The position numbers and the translations under genes were made by a program. The notes under the pieces were generated by a model. The model saw only the letters and a program-made list of their open reading frames with translations, searched no databases and was not told the origin of the DNA. From Cyclobacteriaceae bacterium (GTDB lineage: Bacteria; Bacteroidota; Bacteroidia; Cytophagales; Cyclobacteriaceae), in assembly GCA_025363495.1 (NCBI GenBank), contig JANYDR010000498.1, forward strand, positions 1 through 7,395: a stretch of DNA of 7,395 nucleotides. The letters run 5' to 3'. Position 1 is the stretch's first letter. Each line of letters opens with the position of its first letter. Positions 6,229 to 7,395 of the stretch are shown here, one piece after another.

Positions 6229-7395
6229 ATGAATTACAAAGCCATTCTTCTCTCATCGCTCAGTTTTATAGCTTCTTTCGCCAATGCCCAAACCGAAACG
6301 TTTGATGTACTCACATTCTCCCCCCCTGTGGGCTATGAACGACAACAGGGAAAAGCAGGAGTCCAATTCTCCCGCAGTACCGACAGTCAAACAAAATATT
6401 GCAACATAACCGTGTACACGAGCCGTCCAGGCACAGATAATATCAAACAGGAATTTATTGATGAATGGACGATATTGACAAAGAATTCCCGAAACGTAGA
6501 TGTACCTTCAGAAACACAAACAGCACCACCAGAAGACGGGTGGAGTGCTATTGATGGCGTCGCCGCCGTCAGATCAGATAAAGGTAATTATGCAATTTCG
6601 CAGGTCACTATTGTTGGACACAAGCGAGTAACCAGTATTTTGATAATCACCAACTCAGACTATTTTAATGACGACATTGAAAAGTTTCTTGAAAGTATAA
6701 AACCACAAACAAAAATTGCCGAAGAATTCTCATTGGCAATACTACATCAACAAGGTGACCATCCCAACATTACTATAACACCACCTGTAACTTCCAATGG
6801 AGCCGGAAGTAAATCACTGGCCGGAGTTTGGTGGTCCTTCGGAACTACTTCCACAACCGGAGGCGTTACAAATGCTGCCGGAACTGGTTATGCCTCCTAT
6901 GGAACTTTCAGCTCCTCATCAGTAAAACGAATTGCCTTTCTTGAAGACGGTACGTTTTGTCAGATACTTCCCGATGGTGGTTTTTTCGATTACCAGCAAC
7001 AACGTGTTAAAAACCCCAACTACTGGGGCACATACCATTATGAAAATGGCAATGGGACATTGAAATTAGATGGATTATCTACAACTTATTCATTCACGTT
7101 ACAAAACGATAAGATCATTTACGACCGGTGGGAATATCAAAAGATTGAACGGGTTGATCATTATCTTTTGCAGGGAACTTTCACTGCTGAGAAGAATTCA
7201 TCAGCCTATACAGGCGCGGAGCCAACAATTGATTTTTCTTCCGACGGACGGTTCGCCGATCATGGAGCAATTTACTGGACGCGCCATGTGAAAAGTTATA
7301 CAGAAGACATGCAGGATAAGACAACCGGTTCAGGTAAATACGAAGTATCGAACTACACCATTACATTCAGCTATGATGATGGACGGCTCATACAC
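6229..7395 (+). CDS. Exported protein of unknown function with two similar C-terminal beta-modules, 3'-truncated by window edge
   Basis: An ATG at 6229 opens a frame of 389 codons that is still open at the last base. The first 20 residues are a clear signal peptide (MNYKAILLSSLSFIASFANA, cut before QTE). Residues ~25-160 look like one alpha/beta domain: strand FDVLTFSPPVGY, a central helix-rich part, a second strand set around YAISQVTIVGHKRVTSILIIT at 121-141 and a final helix FNDDIEKFLESIK. The pattern recalls PsbP/DcrB-like folds, which is a guess. After a Gly/Thr/Ser-rich linker, two related beta-modules appear: residues ~197-300 (GVWWSFG, IAFLEDGTF, YWGTYHYENGNGTLKL) and ~314-389 (LQGTFTA, IDFSSDGRF, GSGKYEVSNYTITFSYDDG). 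They look like lipocalin-like sheets. I do not recognise a characterised homologue. The bases AGGGAG end one base before ATG, too close to serve as a ribosome site. Confidence 0.8.
   Translation, partial: MNYKAILLSSLSFIASFANAQTETFDVLTFSPPVGYERQQGKAGVQFSRSTDSQTKYCNITVYTSRPGTDNIKQEFIDEWTILTKNSRNVDVPSETQTAPPEDGWSAIDGVAAVRSDKGNYAISQVTIVGHKRVTSILIITNSDYFNDDIEKFLESIKPQTKIAEEFSLAILHQQGDHPNITITPPVTSNGAGSKSLAGVWWSFGTTSTTGGVTNAAGTGYASYGTFSSSSVKRIAFLEDGTFCQILPDGGFFDYQQQRVKNPNYWGTYHYENGNGTLKLDGLSTTYSFTLQNDKIIYDRWEYQKIERVDHYLLQGTFTAEKNSSAYTGAEPTIDFSSDGRFADHGAIYWTRHVKSYTEDMQDKTTGSGKYEVSNYTITFSYDDGRLIH

Noticed and set aside
7070..7291. Short forward open frame (73 codons) near the right edge
   Set aside because: It lies out of frame within the long secreted-protein reading frame that starts at 6229 and has a signal peptide.

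Overview
The window looks like a chromosomal segment from a Bacteroidota bacterium, most likely a free-living Cytophagales/Chitinophagales-type lineage. The evidence is the gene families present: a DUF2911-TPR secreted protein, a head-GIN (DUF2807) protein, a large two-FtsX-domain MacB-type permease and a 7TM-DISM receptor. Translation starts also lack Shine-Dalgarno motifs and sit behind A/T-rich leaders, and base composition is moderately AT-rich. The lineage call is inference from family content; there is no rRNA or marker gene to confirm it.

Layout: all five genes are on the + strand, each separated by 145-256 bases, so they look like separate transcription units rather than one tight operon. 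(1) 3-1061 is the 3' part of a 7TM-DISM membrane receptor that stops just after its seventh helix with no kinase, cyclase or DNA-binding output domain. (2) 1071-1140 holds two perfect back-to-back hairpins resembling REP/BIME elements. (3) 1278-2390 encodes an exported DUF2911 protein with C-terminal TPR-like helices, followed by a good intrinsic terminator at 2410-2440. (4) 2633-5080 encodes an 815-residue ABC permease of the MacB/FtsX type without an ATPase gene beside it. (5) 5337-6083 encodes an exported beta-helical GIN-domain protein. (6) 6229-7395 is the 5' part of an exported protein that runs off the window's right edge.

No shared pathway can be demonstrated. Four of the five products carry envelope features (signal peptides or membrane helices with periplasmic domains) and the fifth is a membrane receptor, so the common theme is cell-envelope or periplasmic function. 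No mobile-element gene, CRISPR array, rRNA or tRNA was seen.

The most unusual non-coding feature is a pair of inverted repeats, each built from imperfect 7-base units in mirrored orientation. They bracket the GIN-domain gene (5114-5210 and 6089-6153). The two share the same architecture but use different unit sequences, RGTRATC-like and GAAANTN-like. I found no clearly new multi-gene system here; the repeats, the output-less receptor and the last secreted protein are the parts most worth checking.
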